A model generated the notes under the pieces. That model was not told the DNA's origin. It did no database searches and saw only the letters and a list, made by a program, of their open reading frames with translations. The translations under genes were made by a program, and so were the position numbers. From positions 1-34,700 of the forward strand of contig JAIDJW010000125.1 in assembly GCA_029052015.1 (NCBI GenBank): a DNA stretch of 34,700 nt. The letters run 5' to 3'. Origin of the DNA: Paramuribaculum sp. Its GTDB lineage: Bacteria; Bacteroidota; Bacteroidia; Bacteroidales; Muribaculaceae. Position 1 is the first letter of the stretch, and each line of letters starts with the position of its first letter. This document shows, piece after piece, positions 7,294 to 16,140 of the stretch.

Positions 7294-9339
7294 TTAACGG
7301 TTCATGCGCTTGAGGAGTGAATATGATGGCACAACCCCAAGTTCACCCGCTCTTGACAGGTCCGCGCTACCCGAGCGTGCGTTTCCGAGACGGAAATATG
7401 CATATCCGCGGTTGTAATATGCTTCGCCAAACTCCGGCCGGATGTCAATCGCCTTGGAAAACGCTGATATGGCTGAGGTCAAATCTCCGTTTTCAAGAAG
7501 TAATACTCCTTTATTATAATGTGCAATCGCCATATCGGGCGATAATTCAATCGTCTTGTCTATATCATCAAGAGCCGCTCTCTTGACAATGAGTTCCTCC
7601 TCGGCACGATTTGCGGGGCGCGATTTGTCGCCGTCAAGATTAAAAGCGCCGTCGGCCTGCAGACCACGCAATTTTGCAATCGAGCGCATCAGATATGCGA
7701 GAGAGAATGTCGGTGATGTCTCTATGGCTCTGGTGAAATCGGCTATGGCAGACGGATAGTTGCGCACTGTAATGAAATCCATGCCTCGCGCAAAATAGTC
7801 GATGGCGCGGGGAGTATGGGTAGATAGATAAGAATTGTAATATTCTATAGATTCGAAGTGGCGTTTGATCTGGTCCTGATCGGTGAGCGGTGGCTCATGA
7901 TTCGTTACCTGAAGCACAAAGCGGAGTAGGCGCGTGCGGTTGATTTCATCAGCCTCACGGAGATACTCTCCATTAGGACGCAGCTCGGTGGGAGACGAAT
8001 AGTATGTTGCGGCAAACATAGGCTCGATATCAACTGGCGCCACCCGATCCTGCACTCTGCCTCTGATTTGTTTATTGTTGAATTCCTGTTCAAGGTCTGG
8101 AGACTGCGCAACTGTGATAAGGGTAGAGAAGCGTGAGGCAACAGTTTCCTGCGGCTCCTCATCGGCAAGAAGAATGCCATCGGCGTCAGCTTGAACTGAA
8201 GTATTGTCATTTTCACGTTTCCTGTCGGAAAATTCCTCCGGAGTTTTCTGGACGGTCTTTGTAGCCATCGCTATCGATTTGTCATAATCGGCTTTGGCTG
8301 AGAGGTCACCCATGTCATGCTTTACCTGAGAGCGTAGAAAATAGCCCGCCGCGAGAGTAGGGTAGCGCGAAATCACTTCATTAACATCCTCCATCGCACC
8401 TTTGAAGTCACGTTTTTCTTTTCGTATGATTGCGCGGTTATACAAAGCTTTAATATCACCACCCTTGAGAGATACAACCATGTCGAGGTCCTTGAGTGCC
8501 CGGTCAAAATCGCGCACTTCCATATATAAAAGCGCTCGATTGTAGTATGCCACATAATCGGACGGCGCAAGCTGAGTCGCGTAGTCATAGTCGCTTATCG
8601 CTCCGTAATAGTCGTCGAGATTACGGCGCACAAATGCTCTGTTGATGAAAAAAGCTGCGTATCTGGGCTGGATTCTGATAGCCTCATCCATATCAGACAG
8701 CGCTTTTGCATAATCATGAGTGCCGTTGATTGATATATCCGCGCGGATGAGATAGGCGTTTACAGCTCCTTTGTTAATCTCTATGGCTTTGTTGGCATCT
8801 TCGAGTGCGCCGACTGTGTCGCCAGTCTCAAGTCTAAGCCGTGCTCGTCCAACATAGCCGCTATCAAAGCGCGGATACATTTTGAGGAGTCTGTCAAATG
8901 CTTCGGCAGCCCCTTCATAGTCTTTCACCTCCTGCTGGGCCATTGCTTTGTTGAATATTATACCTCGGTTGTCGGGCAAAGTTTTCAGCACAGTCTCATA
9001 ATCGGCAATTGCTTTTCGAGGCTGCCCGAGATTCTGATATGCAACGGCACGAAGCTCGTAAGCATCTGTCAGAAACGGATTTCGGCGTATGGCTTCATCG
9101 GCGTCGGCGCGCGCTCCATTGAAGTCATCCAGATTAAATTTCGCAAGAGCTCTGTAAAAATACGGCTGCGCGAGGTATGGCTTAGCCGCTATAGCGAGAT
9201 TGAAATACTGTATGGAAAGAACATAGTCCTCAAAGAAAATAGCACTTCTACCTGAACGCATCACCTGATCCGCGTTGATTTGTGCTATGCCAGGCATAGC
9301 AGTGAGAAGTGATATGACGAGTATTACGAATTGTTTCAT
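7294..9339 (-). CDS. Secreted TPR-repeat protein
   Basis: Large tetratricopeptide-repeat protein of 681 residues from the chosen start. I place the start at 9339 because MKQFVILVISLLTAMPGIAQ then forms a clean signal peptide; the upstream ATG at 9363 would add eight residues before it and would overlap the likely promoter. Repeats of about 34 residues run from residue 22 to about 350 (for example AQPYFYRALAKFNLDDFNGA, then INRAFVRRNLDDYYGAISDY) and again from about 500 to the end (IAHYNKGVLLLENGDLTSAI, then YNRGYAYFRLGNARSG). Between them lies a stretch of roughly 130 residues without TPR pattern. TPR proteins scaffold protein complexes, and the partner is unknown. Expected location is the periplasm or outer membrane. 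Confidence 0.85.
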   Translation of the reverse strand: MKQFVILVISLLTAMPGIAQINADQVMRSGRSAIFFEDYVLSIQYFNLAIAAKPYLAQPYFYRALAKFNLDDFNGARADADEAIRRNPFLTDAYELRAVAYQNLGQPRKAIADYETVLKTLPDNRGIIFNKAMAQQEVKDYEGAAEAFDRLLKMYPRFDSGYVGRARLRLETGDTVGALEDANKAIEINKGAVNAYLIRADISINGTHDYAKALSDMDEAIRIQPRYAAFFINRAFVRRNLDDYYGAISDYDYATQLAPSDYVAYYNRALLYMEVRDFDRALKDLDMVVSLKGGDIKALYNRAIIRKEKRDFKGAMEDVNEVISRYPTLAAGYFLRSQVKHDMGDLSAKADYDKSIAMATKTVQKTPEEFSDRKRENDNTSVQADADGILLADEEPQETVASRFSTLITVAQSPDLEQEFNNKQIRGRVQDRVAPVDIEPMFAATYYSSPTELRPNGEYLREADEINRTRLLRFVLQVTNHEPPLTDQDQIKRHFESIEYYNSYLSTHTPRAIDYFARGMDFITVRNYPSAIADFTRAIETSPTFSLAYLMRSIAKLRGLQADGAFNLDGDKSRPANRAEEELIVKRAALDDIDKTIELSPDMAIAHYNKGVLLLENGDLTSAISAFSKAIDIRPEFGEAYYNRGYAYFRLGNARSGSADLSRAGELGVVPSYSLLKRMNR

Positions 9340-9360
9340 GCAAGAAATGTGAATGGTGTG

Positions 9361-9368
9361 CAAAAATA
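9361..9368 (-). promoter_or_regulatory. Candidate -7 element for the TPR gene
   Basis: Minus-strand TATTTTTG matches TAnnTTTG and lies about 21 bases upstream of the chosen start at 9339. No good -33 is visible, but a short inverted repeat (ATAGC-CTCA-GCTAT) occupies that region. Confidence 0.4.
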
Positions 9369-9433
9369 ATCATAAATCGCCATAGCTGAGGCTATACGAA
9401 AGTGAAAAGTGGTGAACGGTGATGATTATATGT

Positions 9434-9470
9434 AAAAAACGGACGACATTGCCGTAATCGGTGTCGTCCG
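9434..9470 (-). terminator. Intrinsic terminator downstream of the lipoprotein gene
   Basis: CGGACGAC (9440-9447) and GTCGTCCG (9463-9470) form a GC-rich stem that extends inward with A-T, two G-T wobbles and a G-C to about 12 pairs around a 7-base loop. Read on the minus strand the stem is followed directly by six T residues. It sits just after the stop of the gene at 9494-10102. Confidence 0.85.
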
Positions 9471-9493
9471 TCGCTATGTTGTCGTGACAATAT

Positions 9494-10102
9494 TCAGTTG
9501 GCGCTATCTATCTGGCGTGACATTACATATTTTGTTTTGCCGATTTCATAAATCAGTTTGTTTGCCTTGATTTTGATATCGTCGAGCATTTTTATAGACG
9601 AGTAATGGCTTACTATCTGTGTGCGGAGTTGTGTGCCGACACGAGCGGTCTCACAAGAGCTTAAGCTGTCGACAAGTGGTGCCTCAGCGCCGGTAAGGAG
9701 AGAGGTCTCAAGTTCCACAGCATCGGGGTCAACACTTACAGTTATACTGTTTGGGTCTATGGATATGTTGACTTCATCGTCATCAGTCACTACCCATGTG
9801 CCTGTCGCTACCGCTTTTGCAGAAACGGTTTTGGAGTATGGCTGCACAATCGCAGAGTCTTCAGGAAGCGCGCTGCTTATAGAGAGCATTGTGGCAATGT
9901 CGACTGTGCCTTCTTTGGAGTCGGTTTTGGTAAAGACGTATGTGTCAACGCCGGTAACTAGTCCGGCAGCATCATTTGAAATAGTAATGGGAGCTCCGCT
10001 CCAGCTTCCTTCAAGCTCAGAGGCGAGTTTTGCTTCTTCATCGCAGGAGACGAGCATACATGCTGTTGCGGCAGCGATGGCATAATTGATGAAATATCGC
10101 AT
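9494..10102 (-). CDS. Uncharacterised lipoprotein
   Basis: Predicted lipoprotein of 202 residues: the signal sequence ends in MLVSC with the lipidation Cys at residue 20, followed by DEEAK. The mature part begins with a LEGSWSGAP segment reminiscent of lipocalin-like small lipoproteins of Bacteroidota, in which a 'G-x-W' near the start opens a beta-barrel, and has many Thr/Ser/Val strands (TYVFTKTDSKEGTVDIATM, then ATGTWVVTDDDEVNISI). I cannot assign a function. The lipocalin resemblance is only a structural guess. It is a single-gene unit with an intrinsic terminator directly downstream. Confidence 0.75.
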   Translation of the reverse strand: MRYFINYAIAAATACMLVSCDEEAKLASELEGSWSGAPITISNDAAGLVTGVDTYVFTKTDSKEGTVDIATMLSISSALPEDSAIVQPYSKTVSAKAVATGTWVVTDDDEVNISIDPNSITVSVDPDAVELETSLLTGAEAPLVDSLSSCETARVGTQLRTQIVSHYSSIKMLDDIKIKANKLIYEIGKTKYVMSRQIDSAN

Positions 10103-10125
10103 AGTGATATGTTTTTATTTGTATT

Positions 10126-10133
10126 CAACAATA
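10126..10133 (-). promoter_or_regulatory. Weak candidate -7 element for the lipoprotein gene
   Basis: Minus-strand TATTGTTG differs from TAnnTTTG at one base and lies about 24 bases before the start at 10102. There is no clear -33. Its position suits the gene but support is weak. Confidence 0.3.
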
Positions 10134-10175
10134 AAACGACTTGTGGCTATGAAATGTTTTGCCGCTGTAGGGTCA

Positions 10176-10733
10176 TTATTTGATTTTTCTGATACATTTC
10201 GCGGGATTTCCGGCGACAACGGTATACGGCGGCACATCCTTCACCACTATGCTTCCTGCTCCGATGACACTGCCGCGCCCCACAGTCACGCCCGGACAGA
10301 TATGCACTCCTGCTCCTATCCACACATCATCTTCTATAGTTATCGGACGCGCATACTCAAGCCCCTGGTTTCGCTCATCGGCGTCAAGCGGGTGTCCGGC
10401 TGTGTACAATCCCACGTTGGGAGCGATAAAAACATTGTTGCCTATGCTTACCTTTGCTCCGTCAAGCACGGTGAAATTATAATTTGCGAAGAAATTGTCG
10501 CCGACCACGATGTTGTATCCATAGTCACAGTAAAAGGGTGAACGGATGCAGCAGTTGCTGCCATGATGACCTAAGAGCTCTGTCAGAATCCGCTCCTTCT
10601 CACTCGTATCGGATGGCAGGGTTGCATTATAACGGAAACACATATCGGCAGCCCGAAGCATTTCACGCTGCAGCTCCTCATCATAGTTCGGATTATACAT
10701 CATTCCGACACGGCATTTCTCTTTTTCTGTCAT
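10176..10733 (-). CDS. Sugar O-acetyltransferase (hexapeptide-repeat, maltose/galactoside type)
   Basis: Acyltransferase of 185 residues in the left-handed beta-helix family, close in style to maltose O-acetyltransferase (Maa) and LacA. The N-terminal helical mac domain (residues 1-60, MTEKEKCRVGMMYNPNYDEEL) matches PF12464. The hexapeptide coils follow: VVGDNFFANYNFTVLDGAKVSIGNNVFIAPNV, with the catalytic His in the TAGHPLDADER loop, then ITIEDDVWIGAGVHICPGVTVGRGSVIGAGS and the C-terminal VVAGNPAKCIRKI. It transfers acetyl from acetyl-CoA to a sugar hydroxyl; the sugar is unknown. The start at 10733 is chosen because it begins the mac domain and lies 27 bases after a promoter element that the longer reading (from 10889) would run through. 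Confidence 0.9.
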   Translation of the reverse strand: MTEKEKCRVGMMYNPNYDEELQREMLRAADMCFRYNATLPSDTSEKERILTELLGHHGSNCCIRSPFYCDYGYNIVVGDNFFANYNFTVLDGAKVSIGNNVFIAPNVGLYTAGHPLDADERNQGLEYARPITIEDDVWIGAGVHICPGVTVGRGSVIGAGSIVVKDVPPYTVVAGNPAKCIRKIK

Positions 10734-10759
10734 AAGTGGTAAAAGTAATTGTTTAGCCG

Positions 10760-10767
10760 CAAAATTA
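10760..10767 (-). promoter_or_regulatory. Candidate -7 element for the acetyltransferase gene
   Basis: Minus-strand TAATTTTG, a perfect TAnnTTTG match, 27 bases upstream of the ATG at 10733. It supports the shorter start, since a start at 10889 would lie upstream of this promoter. Confidence 0.5.
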
Positions 10768-10807
10768 CTAAATCCGATGCCAGCCTTATATTCGGTAATG
10801 AATATTT

Positions 10808-10839
10808 TTTGTCGTGACACCGTTTTTTGATTAACTTTG
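10808..10839 (+). promoter_or_regulatory. Promoter of the fumarase-men run
   Basis: TTTG at 10808-10811, a 20-base spacer, then TAACTTTG at 10832-10839: a full Bacteroidota promoter match. Transcription should begin around 10843-10846, which excludes the upstream in-frame ATG at 10837 as a start and places the fumarase ATG at 10870 behind a leader of about 25 bases. Confidence 0.75.
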
Positions 10840-10869
10840 CGAAAACTAAAATCCAAACCAAGCAAAGAT

Positions 10870-12519
10870 ATGGCAACAAAACCTTTCAAGTATCAGGAAA
10901 TGTTTCCGTTAGGGAAAGATAACACTGAGTACTACCTCCTTACATCCGATTATGTAAAAACAGAGAAGTGGGGTGACCGCGAAATGCTGGTCGTTGACCC
11001 CGAGGCGCTTGCAGTGCTTGCCCGTCAGGCAACACATGACAACGCCTTTATGCTTCGCCGTGAGCACAATGAGATGGTTGCAAAGATTCTGCATGATCCC
11101 GAAGCAAGCGAGAATGACAAATTCGTGGCTCTGACAATGCTCAGAAACGCAGAAGTGGCGAGCAAGGGTCAACTGCCGTTCTGTCAGGATACCGGCACAG
11201 CGATCATTATCGGTAAGAAAGGTCAGAATGTATATACCGGCGGTGGTGACGAGGAAAAGCTGAGCAAGGGTGTGTACACCACATACACAGAAGACAATCT
11301 GCGTTACTCTCAGAATGCTCCTCTCAATATGTATGACGAGGTAAACACCGGTTGCAACCTTCCTGCACAGATAGACCTGTATGCTGTTGACGGTGACGAA
11401 TACAAGTTCCTATTTGTTGCCAAAGGTGGTGGCTCAGCCAATAAGACTTATCTCTATCAGGAGACCAAGGCACTCATAAATCCCAAAACTCTTGTGCCCT
11501 TCCTCGTTGAGAAGATGAAGAGCCTCGGCACAGCAGCATGTCCCCCGTATCATATCGCTTTTGTTATCGGCGGCACAAGTGCGGAGATGAATCTCGCCAC
11601 CGTGAAAAAGGCTTCCGTAAAATATTATGACAATCTGCCTACCAAGGGCAACGAACTCGGACACGCCTTCCGTGATATCGAGCTTGAGAAGCAACTTCTT
11701 GAGGAAGCTCATAAAATCGGTCTCGGCGCACAGTTTGGCGGCAAATATTTCGCACACGACATCAGAGTTATCCGCCTGCCCCGTCACGGTGCATCATGCC
11801 CTGTTGGTCTGGGTGTTTCCTGCTCGGCCGACCGCAATGTCAAGGCAAAAATCAACAAAGAGGGTCTATGGATTGAAAAACTTGATGCAAATCCCGGCGA
11901 ACTCATTCCCGAGAGCTATCGCAAGCAGGGCGAGGGCAATGTGGTGAAGGTTGACCTTAACCGTCCGATGGATGAAATCCGCAATGAACTGTCAAAATAT
12001 CCTGTGTCCACAAGACTGTCGCTCAACGGCACTATAATCGTTGGGCGCGACATAGCTCACGCAAAAATCAAAGAGCGTCTTGACAAGGGCGAACCTATGC
12101 CTCAGTACCTCAAGGACCATCCCATATATTATGCCGGTCCCGCGAAGACCCCCAAGGGTATGCCATCAGGCTCATTCGGTCCTACCACAGCAGGACGTAT
12201 GGACTCATATGTTGACCAGTTCCAGGCAGCCGGTGGATCAATGGTGATGATTGCCAAAGGCAACCGCAGCAAGCAGGTGACAGATGCCTGCCATAAGCAT
12301 GGCGGTTTCTATCTCGGCTCTATCGGTGGCCCCGCCGCTATTCTTGCACAGAACAGTATCAAGAAGGTTGAGCTTCTTGAATATCCGGAACTCGGAATGG
12401 AGGCAATCTGGAAGATTGAGGTCGAAGATTTCCCCGCATTCATTCTTGTGGATGACAAGGGCAACGACTTCTTCACCGAAATCTCAGAGAAGTGCCGTTC
12501 ATGCGCCCTTAATAAATAA
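10870..12519 (+). CDS. fumA: Class I (iron-sulfur) fumarate hydratase
   Basis: Interconverts fumarate and malate using an oxygen-labile [4Fe-4S] cluster in the cytoplasm. The 549-residue single chain has both the N-terminal alpha and C-terminal beta regions of the FumA/FumB type. Cluster cysteines fall at residues 105 (LPFCQDTGT), 224 (TAACPPYH) and 318 ([11 protein letters not shown]), the same numbers I recall for E. coli FumA. The C-terminal part has the [33 protein letters not shown] segment typical of the beta domain. In Bacteroidales this enzyme works in the reductive branch leading to fumarate respiration, which matches the menaquinone genes 30 bases downstream. The symbol fumA is by homology; fumB is equally possible. 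Confidence 0.95.
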   Translation: MATKPFKYQEMFPLGKDNTEYYLLTSDYVKTEKWGDREMLVVDPEALAVLARQATHDNAFMLRREHNEMVAKILHDPEASENDKFVALTMLRNAEVASKGQLPFCQDTGTAIIIGKKGQNVYTGGGDEEKLSKGVYTTYTEDNLRYSQNAPLNMYDEVNTGCNLPAQIDLYAVDGDEYKFLFVAKGGGSANKTYLYQETKALINPKTLVPFLVEKMKSLGTAACPPYHIAFVIGGTSAEMNLATVKKASVKYYDNLPTKGNELGHAFRDIELEKQLLEEAHKIGLGAQFGGKYFAHDIRVIRLPRHGASCPVGLGVSCSADRNVKAKINKEGLWIEKLDANPGELIPESYRKQGEGNVVKVDLNRPMDEIRNELSKYPVSTRLSLNGTIIVGRDIAHAKIKERLDKGEPMPQYLKDHPIYYAGPAKTPKGMPSGSFGPTTAGRMDSYVDQFQAAGGSMVMIAKGNRSKQVTDACHKHGGFYLGSIGGPAAILAQNSIKKVELLEYPELGMEAIWKIEVEDFPAFILVDDKGNDFFTEISEKCRSCALNK

Positions 12520-12549
12520 GAATCCAGGGGATTGACATAAATTTAAATT

Positions 12550-14271
12550 ATGGTCAATACCTTGAAACCGATATGCCGCGACCTCGCCTCCCAGCTTGCT
12601 GCAAGGGGGGTGAGGTTCGCCGTATTATCTCCCGGCTCGCGAAACGCGCCAATCATCATGGCTCTTGAAAGAGAGGCGGGGATTGAGACTAAAGTGGTTG
12701 TCGACGAAAGGTCGGCGGCTTTTATCGCCTTGGGCTATGCTTCTGTAAGTAATGAACCGGTGGCGATAGTGTGCACCTCCGGCACAGCTCTGCTGAATTA
12801 TGCTCCGGCGGTTGCCGAGGCGTTCTATCGCAAAGTGCCACTGATAGTTATTTCTGCCGACCGCCCAGAGGAATGGATTGATCAGGATGATTCGCAGACG
12901 CTCCGTCAATATGAGGCTCTTGCAAATTTTGTGAAGGCATCATACGACTTGCCTGATAGCGATAATCCTGATATGCTATGGTATGCCAACCGCCAGATAA
13001 ACGACGCGCTCATAAATGCAGTGACCGGTCGTCCGGCGCCGGTGCATATCAATGTGCAGCTGTCGGAACCACTCGGTGCAGCGGGCGAAATCCCGGATGA
13101 AAAAACGAGGACAATAACTGTTGTAGAACCGGCACGCACTCTGGAGACCGCCCGGGCACGCGAACTTGGAAAATGTCTTGCCTCACCGCGCAAGGTGATG
13201 ATAGTGGCAGGGTTCATGTCACCATCGCCGCAACTCAACAAGGCTCTGAGACGCCTTGCCGCAATGCCAAACTTTGTAGTGCTTACCGAGACAATCTCCA
13301 ATCTTCACGGTAATGAGTTTGTGAGCCGCATAGACACTACTTTGAGCGAAATGACACCGGAGGAGAGGGCAGAGCTCGCTCCGGATGCCGTGATAACTCT
13401 CGGTGGCGCTTTGGTCTCGCGAATAATCAAGAGCTATCTGCGAGAAATACATCCGACTGACCACTGGCATGTAGGATTGTCGCATACTACCGTCGACTGC
13501 CTTAAGTCACTGACCACACGCATAGACATGAAAGCGGAGGATTTTTTTCCTCAGCTTGCGTCTGCAATGCAGCCCCACACACAGCCGAGCAGATACGGTG
13601 ACCGGTGGAGGATAATCCGCGACCGTGCGATTTCCACCCACCAGGCCTATACAGCAGGAGCGCCGTGGAGTGACTTAAAAGCTTTTGCAACTCTGCTGCC
13701 TATGCTTGGAAAGGGCACCAATCTTCAGTTGTCCAACGGCACTCCGGTCCGTTATTCTCAACTTATAGGTGATACAGCTTTTCACCGCTGCGACTGCAAC
13801 CGGGGAGTGAGCGGTATTGACGGGTGCACATCGACCGCTATCGGTGCGTCGCTCGCATATAGCGGATTGACTGTGCTGATAACGGGAGATATGAGTGCGC
13901 AATATGACATAGGGGCTCTTGCAACAGCCGATATTCCACATGGATTCAGAATGATAGTTGTGCGTAACGGTGGTGGAGGGATATTCCGATTTATCAAATC
14001 GACGTCTCAACTACCGGAGCTTGAGAAGAATTTTGCGGCATCATCGACTGTGAGCCTTCCGCTGGAAAAAATAGCTGGAGCTTTCGGTTTCCGATTCTTT
14101 AGCGCTTCCGGAGAATCTGAACTCCGAAAGGTAATGAAAGAATTTATAAATCCGAGCATCGGTCCCGCTATATTGGCCATTGATACTCCCGCAGAAATCA
14201 GCGCGCAGGTGCTTAAAGACTACTTCAACCGCAACCAAATATTTAAAAATAGAAATAATGTCAAAGATTGA
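12550..14271 (+). CDS. menD: SEPHCHC synthase (menaquinone step 2)
   Basis: MenD is the ThDP- and Mg-dependent enzyme that joins 2-oxoglutarate (after decarboxylation) to isochorismate, giving SEPHCHC. The 573-residue length is standard. The N-terminal ThDP pyrimidine domain has [11 protein letters not shown] and [14 protein letters not shown] with the catalytic Glu. Further on are [16 protein letters not shown] and [18 protein letters not shown]. The C-terminal cofactor domain has [15 protein letters not shown] and, 26 residues after GDM, a RNGGGGIF segment, together the ThDP diphosphate/Mg motif. It lies 30 bases after fumarase and overlaps menB by 14 bases, so the cluster is probably co-transcribed from the promoter at 10808. 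Confidence 0.96.
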   Translation: MVNTLKPICRDLASQLAARGVRFAVLSPGSRNAPIIMALEREAGIETKVVVDERSAAFIALGYASVSNEPVAIVCTSGTALLNYAPAVAEAFYRKVPLIVISADRPEEWIDQDDSQTLRQYEALANFVKASYDLPDSDNPDMLWYANRQINDALINAVTGRPAPVHINVQLSEPLGAAGEIPDEKTRTITVVEPARTLETARARELGKCLASPRKVMIVAGFMSPSPQLNKALRRLAAMPNFVVLTETISNLHGNEFVSRIDTTLSEMTPEERAELAPDAVITLGGALVSRIIKSYLREIHPTDHWHVGLSHTTVDCLKSLTTRIDMKAEDFFPQLASAMQPHTQPSRYGDRWRIIRDRAISTHQAYTAGAPWSDLKAFATLLPMLGKGTNLQLSNGTPVRYSQLIGDTAFHRCDCNRGVSGIDGCTSTAIGASLAYSGLTVLITGDMSAQYDIGALATADIPHGFRMIVVRNGGGGIFRFIKSTSQLPELEKNFAASSTVSLPLEKIAGAFGFRFFSASGESELRKVMKEFINPSIGPAILAIDTPAEISAQVLKDYFNRNQIFKNRNNVKD

Positions 14272-15082
14272 GTGGAAAACAATCAAAACATACACCGACA
14301 TACTTTTTGAGCAGTATGGAGGTATTGCAAAGATAACCATCAACCGCCCGAAAGTGTACAACGCTTTCCGTCCGCAGACAAACAAGGAGATGCTTGACGC
14401 GATGGCTTATTGCCGCGATAACGCATCAATAGGAGTGGTTATTCTCACCGGTGCCGGCGACAAAGCGTTCTGCTCCGGTGGAGACCAGAATGTGAAAGGC
14501 ATAGGCGGCTATATAGACGAAAACGGCGTTCCACGTCTGAATGTGCTCGACCTTCACAAGGCAATACGCTCTATACCCAAGCCTGTAATCGCTATGGTAA
14601 ACGGCTATGCTATCGGTGGTGGCAATGTTCTTCAGGTAGTGTGTGACCTCACAATCGCATCCTCAAACGCGCGCTTCGGTCAGACCGGTCCTAAAGTGGG
14701 CAGTTTCGATGCCGGATTTGGTTCTTCATATCTTGCACGCTGTGTCGGTCAGAAGAAAGCACGTGAAATCTGGTTTCTGTGCCGGCAGTACACAGCAGAC
14801 GAAGCTCTTGAAATGGGCATGATTAACAAAGTTGTGCCGTTGGAACAGCTTGAGGAGGAGACTGTTGACTGGTGCAATACTATCCTCAGCCGCAGTCCTA
14901 TGGCTATAAGGATGATAAAGAGAGCCCTAAATGCAGAGCTTGACGGCCAGCGAGGCATGATGGAGTTTGCCGGTGACGCAACACTTATGTATTATCTCAT
15001 GGCGGAGGCTCAGGAAGGCAAGAACGCTTTTCTTGAGAAACGTGATCCCGATTTCGGTCAGTTCCCAAAATTCCCCGGATAA
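14258..15082 (+). CDS. menB: 1,4-dihydroxy-2-naphthoyl-CoA synthase
   Basis: Crotonase-fold enzyme that cyclises o-succinylbenzoyl-CoA to 1,4-dihydroxy-2-naphthoyl-CoA. The 274-residue length is normal. Motifs are [15 protein letters not shown] near the N-terminus, the oxyanion-hole segment [40 protein letters not shown], and the family-specific [32 protein letters not shown] block with the catalytic Asp and the bicarbonate-independent or -dependent glycine loop. The start at 14258 ([10 protein letters not shown]) is preferred to 14180 because the longer N-terminus is menD coding sequence in another frame and is not conserved in style. Its stop codon overlaps the menC start (TAATG). Confidence 0.96.
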   Translation: MSKIEWKTIKTYTDILFEQYGGIAKITINRPKVYNAFRPQTNKEMLDAMAYCRDNASIGVVILTGAGDKAFCSGGDQNVKGIGGYIDENGVPRLNVLDLHKAIRSIPKPVIAMVNGYAIGGGNVLQVVCDLTIASSNARFGQTGPKVGSFDAGFGSSYLARCVGQKKAREIWFLCRQYTADEALEMGMINKVVPLEQLEEETVDWCNTILSRSPMAIRMIKRALNAELDGQRGMMEFAGDATLMYYLMAEAQEGKNAFLEKRDPDFGQFPKFPG

Positions 15083-16140
15083 TGCTTAAGGCTGCCTACT
15101 CGCCTTATCGTCTGGAATTCAATTTTCAGGCGCTGACATCGCGTGGGGCTCTGCCTCATAAGGACACCTATTATATAAAGGTGTGGGACGAAAGCATTCC
15201 GGAGCGTTTCGGCATAGGGGAGTGCGCCTTGTTCAAGGGGTTAAGCAGCGATGACCGTCCGAACTATGAAGAGACGCTGAACAGATTATGTGGGAGCATA
15301 AATCATGGCGAGCAATGTGATATATCGCAATGGTCTTCCATACGTTTCGGACTGGAAACGGCGTTGCTGGACTTTGAGAACGGTTGCAGACGTCAGCCTT
15401 TCCCGTCTGAGTTTACAGAGGGTAAAGGATGTGTGGATATTAACGGTCTGGTGTGGATGGGGACTCTCGAGCAGATGAAAGAGAGAGCTGAACAGAAAAT
15501 CCGCGAAGGGTTCCGTTGCATAAAATTCAAAATCGGAGGGACTGACTTCAATAAGGAGTTACAGTTACTGGATACAATACGTCTCCAGCATGGTCCGGAC
15601 GAACTTGAGATACGAGTGGATGCCAATGGCGCCTTTAAGCCGGACGAAGCTCTCGAAAAGCTGAAACGTCTCTCTGTGCTTGACATTCACTCTATCGAGC
15701 AGCCCATAGCCGCTGGTCAGTGGGAAGCGATGTCGTTTCTATGCGAAAATTCACCTATTGCCATAGCGCTCGATGAGGAGCTTATCGGTATAAATACTCC
15801 GGAAGAGATGCATAAGATGCTGTTTTATATCCATCCGGCATATATAATCTTGAAGCCGGCACTGTGCGGCGGTTTTTCAGGGGCTACTGACTGGATAAAC
15901 AACGCGGAGTCAAAGGGCATTGGCTGGTGGGTGACATCGGCATTGGAATCGAATATCGGTCTCAATGCGATAGCGCAGTGGACTGCCGCCATGAATGTGA
16001 AGATACCACAAGGACTTGGTACAGGAGCGCTGTTCACCAACAATTTCGATTCGCAGCTCACACTTGAAGCCGATAAAATGACATTTAATACCGCAAAAAC
16101 ATGGGAAATACCTCAACTTCAGTGGATTATTCCAGAATAA
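15082..16140 (+). CDS. menC: o-Succinylbenzoate synthase
   Basis: Enolase-superfamily dehydratase that converts SHCHC to o-succinylbenzoate. The protein has 352 residues. The catalytic lysine pair of the KxK motif is at 148/150 (CIKFKIGG). Metal ligands are Asp180 (RVDANGA), Glu206 (SIEQPIA) and Asp231 (ALDEEL), and Lys258 (ILKPAL) is the second catalytic base. These are all superfamily positions, so activity is expected. The N-terminal capping domain (1-110) is present. The gene is coupled to menB by a TAATG overlap, and the predicted menE start lies 40 bases before its stop. No menH is recognised in this cluster, although the step before MenC normally needs it. Confidence 0.93.
   Translation: MLKAAYSPYRLEFNFQALTSRGALPHKDTYYIKVWDESIPERFGIGECALFKGLSSDDRPNYEETLNRLCGSINHGEQCDISQWSSIRFGLETALLDFENGCRRQPFPSEFTEGKGCVDINGLVWMGTLEQMKERAEQKIREGFRCIKFKIGGTDFNKELQLLDTIRLQHGPDELEIRVDANGAFKPDEALEKLKRLSVLDIHSIEQPIAAGQWEAMSFLCENSPIAIALDEELIGINTPEEMHKMLFYIHPAYIILKPALCGGFSGATDWINNAESKGIGWWVTSALESNIGLNAIAQWTAAMNVKIPQGLGTGALFTNNFDSQLTLEADKMTFNTAKTWEIPQLQWIIPE

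Noticed and set aside
9621-10085. Plus-strand frame opposite the lipoprotein gene
   Set aside because: Ser/Val-rich shadow sequence; the minus strand has a proper lipobox and a terminator.
10734-10889. N-terminal extension of the acetyltransferase
   Set aside because: It runs through two opposed promoters and adds residues with no family resemblance; the Met at 10733 starts the known N-terminal domain.
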